From Theristus sp. LFF4_11 (lineage: Eukaryota > Nematoda > Chromadorea > Monhysterida > Xyalidae): a stretch of 64,000 nt of DNA. Every line of letters starts with the position of its first letter. Positions within the stretch are counted from its first letter, which is position 1. The stretch lies in NCBI GenBank assembly GCA_030248135.1, contig JASANC010001862.1, forward strand, positions 23,210 to 87,209, given 5' to 3'. A program made the position numbers and the translations under genes. Below, piece by piece: positions 60,356 to 64,000 of the stretch. Below the pieces are notes generated by a model. The model was not told the origin of the DNA. It ran no database searches and was given only the letters and a program-made list of their open reading frames with translations.

Positions 60356-61116
60356 AGACAAGTTACCGATACCCGGTTTCTAAAACAGTCAACAAAACAG
60401 TTTCTAAAAATTTCATCAGTCCGTGTTAATTCAGTGACGTACAGGGTGGGCTAATAAACTACTTGATTTGAAATTGCTGTATCTCGCGTCTGGTTTAGAA
60501 GTATAGGAGAACTGGTCACGCGGAAAACTGTGAGTCCCACGCATGCGCCCTCAGCGGAGGACTGAGTCCCACATGTTTTCTGAATACATGTGCGATCTGA
60601 CTGAGGGTTGGTTGGCGAGGGAAACAAAAATAGTGTGAAAGTAGTTCTCAAGTCGTCATCAAGTTTCATTTGTAAACCTAAATAAATCTCACGTGTAACA
60701 TTTCATTTTGGAGAATAGTCGTTTTGTCTTCGTCCTGTCGCCCAAACGCAATAAGTAAACCGGTTATAACAACTAACAAATAAGAACACAAGTTTTTGTG
60801 AGTCAAAAATAACGAAACAAACTAAATCATAACAAAAAACTAACAAACTCAACAAACAAACCGGTCGGTAGAACATAAATAGTGACAATTGTCTTTGAAA
60901 AGATCATTTCCGTGTGGTTTCTTCCAAATTTGTAAAACAAAACAAGACATCAAGTTGAACTGAACAAATGTCAGTAAAACAGAGTCAATCTAAGACAAGT
61001 ACAGCAATAATAAGAAAGATTTTGAACAGGGCAGTGGGTTTCAGAAACTGAACAATTGAAAAATGTCAACGGACCATGTGTTTTGTCGCAATAAATACTC
61101 AATTGATGGAAAGAGC
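60356..61116. other. Convergent intergenic region
   Basis: Lies between the 3' ends of the methyltransferase-like gene and the channel gene. No exon or repeat was identified here. Confidence 0.45.
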
Positions 61117-63362
61117 TCAAAAAATCAGATAACGAATCCAGTAGATGACGGCGAAGAGAAAAAATAAACCGGGAAACGCAAAACGGCTGATTCGATCGAG
61201 CATGGCGGCGCGGCGCGCCACTCGCTTCGACGGGCTGATCGTGGCGATTTTGTGACGTCGATTCTCGTTTCGTGACTCGCCACCGTTTTCTGCTTCGTTT
61301 GCCGGAGTACTGGTGCTCGAGTGTTTCAGTGGTTCTTCTTCGTCCAAGAACTCCTCCAACGTTGTCGCTTTTCGTTGCGTCGATTGCTCCTTTGCGGCGA
61401 GACTTTGCGCTCGTTGAACCATCGTGTTCACGGCGGTGAACTCAACGAGCGCACCGAACAGGAACATCAGGCACACTGTCATCCAGATGTCCAGTGCTTT
61501 TGCGTACGCCACTTGCGGCAGGCGGAACGCGATGCCCGCAGCCTGATGGTATTGAATATTTGCTTGAACGTCTCGGAAGGAAGTGACGTCATGTGATGTC
61601 ACACTCGGAAACAGCGCCTGTTTTGTACAGCAACTGGAGTTTCCAGTTTGGCTGATCTTGTCACTTGAAAACAATGCGTGAATACAGTGTAGGTGAACCA
61701 AATTTAAAATTCCTCTGCATGGGCATTTTTGAAGCAACTGACGTTATTTTGTTTCGACACATTCGAATAGTATCATCAATGTACTATTTGCGGCAGTTCG
61801 AAGCACGAACTTTAACTTGCTCCGTAGCGGCGTGCTATATTCGGTTTCGCCTGTCTTTACCTGCGTTGACAACGTGAGCAGCGTTGTGACGCACAGGCCA
61901 ACGCGTCCCGGCACGGACGTTGGATCGATCCAGAACGAGATCCAACTGATACAGACGATACAGAACGTCGGCACGTAGATCTGCAGGATGTACTGGCTGC
62001 GCGACCGAGAGAACTTGAACTGCGCTTCCAGACAGTTGAACTCGACTGAAATATGGCAACATTGTCGTCATTTTGCTCTGGATGTGGGATGATACACTAG
62101 AAATTTAAAGTTATCAACTGCGCACGTCCATCGAATGTGGCCGAGCATTGTTCGGACTTGGTGTCCTCCGTGATCAACTTGAAATCGGTCTCCGTGATCG
62201 CTTGATTGAACGTGATGCTGTTTGCGACCGGCTTCCACCGCAGGCGCAGCGTCTCAAGTGTGTTCCCATACGTGAGCATGCGCATCTTGCAGTGTTGACT
62301 GTCGAACGGGTACCGATGCAGCTCCAGATGACATGCCAGTGTTGCGCTGATTCTAACTTTGGAATGTGTCTCTCCAAATCAATTCTGAATAATGAGATTT
62401 TTATCGAAATCCTATATTCGTCAGAGTTCGACGAATTCTTACTCTTGATACTGGGTATAGCATTATCCCTGTTTTTCGTTCTGCTGCAACGCAGTATGCG
62501 CTTGCAGACAAAAAAAATAGAAACTTAGTCTCATGCTTGGTGCAGATTCCTGAACTCCCAGTCAGCGACGCAGTTCAGGTCAAGAATTTTCAGTTCAGCG
62601 TTTTGAGCATCCATCCGTACCTTATGCTCCACCGGACGCGCCCATCCGGCCATATACGAATGTTCATATTTGGCACCGTGACATCGTTGTAGCCGGCCTC
62701 TTTCGCGTTTGCAAAATAGACATCCGGACGCCAAAGTCGTTTCACGTGAGTCCACTCCGTGAACAAAATGTCTGGGTATCTTGCATGTGAGAGACGCTCG
62801 TCGACCCACTCCTCGACAAAGTACATATCAACTGAGAAGTCCTGCAGAGTGTCATGAAAAATGGAGGTAAACTTATCGGAATAAAATCTGATTTGGTTCA
62901 GTTTTGCTACCGAACTGCCGTAACATTGCGATTCGGTGACTATCCTGAACGTACCATTTGTTTGATTCGAAGATTGCCGATGCTCTCGATGTACATGCTG
63001 ACGTTGACTGTAGTTGCGTTGTCTGTTAACGAGTTTTTACTTCGTTTCATGTAGCGAATGGAAGTGGAACCTTGGAAGGTCAACGATAAAGAAAAGTACT
63101 TGGGCCATCCGGGTGCACGGTGTAGTCGTAGTCTTTCGCGGATTCCAGTGTTTGCAGCCATTTCAATGATGAGAATCGTGTGCTGAATATAATTGATTGT
63201 TGTTCCTTCTTCGTCAGGTTAGTCGATTGAGGTTAGGATTCTCATAAAGTCCACTGAAACGTACCTTTCATCCAACGCATCATTGGGTTCAGCAATTGTC
63301 TGCAGCAGCAGAGCACTGCTTGTCATCCAGAAAAACAGCCAGTTAAAGGTAGTTAACTTCAT
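61117..63362 (-). CDS. Cys-loop ligand-gated ion channel subunit (GlyR/GluCl-like)
   Basis: Seven exons: 63362-63265, 63182-63100, 63022-62955, 62841-62621, 62346-62126, 62045-61861 and 61542-61117, giving 433 residues with all phases consistent. A signal peptide (MKLTTFNWLFFWMTSSALLL) leads. The extracellular domain has VNVSMYIESIGN, WRPDVYFANAKE and the Cys-loop (C-x13-C, with YPFDSQ). A second pair, EQC...FNCLEAQF, is typical of GlyR, GluCl and HisCl. Four membrane spans follow; TM2 reads VPGRVGLCVTTLLTLSTQ and the C-terminus IYWIRYLIF. The Pro-x-Arg at the TM2 start suggests anion selectivity, although the usual PAR is PGR here. The ligand cannot be told from sequence. The TM3-TM4 loop is short and carries KRVARRAAMLDRISR before TM4. 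Confidence 0.93.
61576..61775. repeat. TGACGTCA-type MITE relic in channel gene intron
   Basis: AGTGACGTCATGTGATGTCA near the left and CAACTGACGTTATTTTGTTT-CGACACATTCGAATAG near the right resemble the ends of the elements at 40893 and 56870. The copy is diverged. Confidence 0.4.
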
Positions 63363-64000
63363 GTGAGATTTTTCTCTGCGGCAGAAAATTCAATCAGTTT
63401 CTTTCAAAAGTAAACTGAAAGGAACACTGCGATAATGCAATAACATGGCATTGCTTATCAAGACCCGGAAAAGTCAGCTATTCTTGTTGTCACAGGGCAA
63501 CATTGCCCACCGTTTTTCTAATGTTTACAAAACGGATTGGGCCAAACATGTATTTTTGATCACACTTTTTATCGTAATCAAACTTGATAAACACAGTGAT
63601 ATGTGTTATATGTACAAATTATAAGTTTATGCAACTTCCAAATTGGTAAAAGTTGCGGTAAATGTAATTCTCCGATGACCAAAAAAACGTGAGGACAAGA
63701 CGAAGTACACTTGACGTTGTATAATATATCAACGCATTCAATCTTCCCCAACAAAACCGTGAACGTACTGGCGCTACATTGAGCGAAAAAGATGTTTTGG
63801 TGACAGTTCGTTTTTCATTATCGTCAAAAAATGAATTTTGACAGTTGTCGTTTAGCAAAATCAACACATTTACATGCAAGCGTTTCATTGTTTTTGTGCA
63901 CAAAATGAAGTCATCAACGTAAACAGTTGTTGTCGTTGATAAATATGAGAATCTGGAAGGGAAGCTCATTGCAAGTTTCTCGCTTCTGCTCGGCGATTGC
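63363..64000. other. Upstream region of the channel gene
   Basis: AT-rich; holds the channel's promoter. No TATA box or further gene could be supported. Confidence 0.4.

Overview
The window is animal nuclear DNA: genes are split into many short exons by GT-AG introns, most of them small, and transposon relics fill the gaps between genes and many introns. A nematode is the best guess. The evidence is a cluster of secreted ShKT-domain proteins, two neuropeptide precursors ending in a peptide close to nematode NLP-3, and a compact Cys-loop chloride-type channel. The species cannot be named from this sequence.

Layout. 1-11.2 kb (all minus strand): a secreted proline-rich protein cut by the window edge, then three paralogous secreted proteins, each with a signal peptide, a low-complexity aromatic/His/Pro-rich region and two ShKT modules on separate phase-0 exons. 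12.5-16.2 kb: two divergent neuropeptide genes made by an inverted duplication. 17.4 kb: a small cysteine-rich prepropeptide. 18.5-23.2 kb: nested transposons, including a 1.8-kb hAT relic and a 1.05-kb non-autonomous element, both with perfect 8-bp target duplications. 23.9-39.5 kb: two tandem paralogous genes (A and B) of about 14 exons that I do not recognise. One intron of A holds a 3.8-kb foldback element. 40.4-49.6 kb: a many-exon LisH protein resembling NPAT, the histone-gene coactivator. 50.2-51.0 kb: an intron-containing histone H3 variant with a divergent tail, possibly CENP-A-like. 52.0-57.3 kb: ATG16, 15 exons, coiled coil plus WD40 propeller. 58.8-60.4 kb: a probable methyltransferase-like gene whose 3' end I cannot find. 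61.1-63.4 kb (minus): a complete Cys-loop ligand-gated channel of the GlyR/GluCl type.

Functional themes. The left third is secretory (cuticle/ShKT proteins and peptides). The middle and right hold intracellular and membrane genes. The NPAT-like gene next to a histone H3 variant is suggestive but may be chance. The most unusual single feature is a 13-bp minisatellite of exactly 14 units at a 3' splice site of ATG16. Each unit starts with a 5' splice-site motif and ends with a 3' splice-site motif. Exon coordinates were read by eye from splice consensus, reading frame and paralogue comparison, and no transcript evidence was available.
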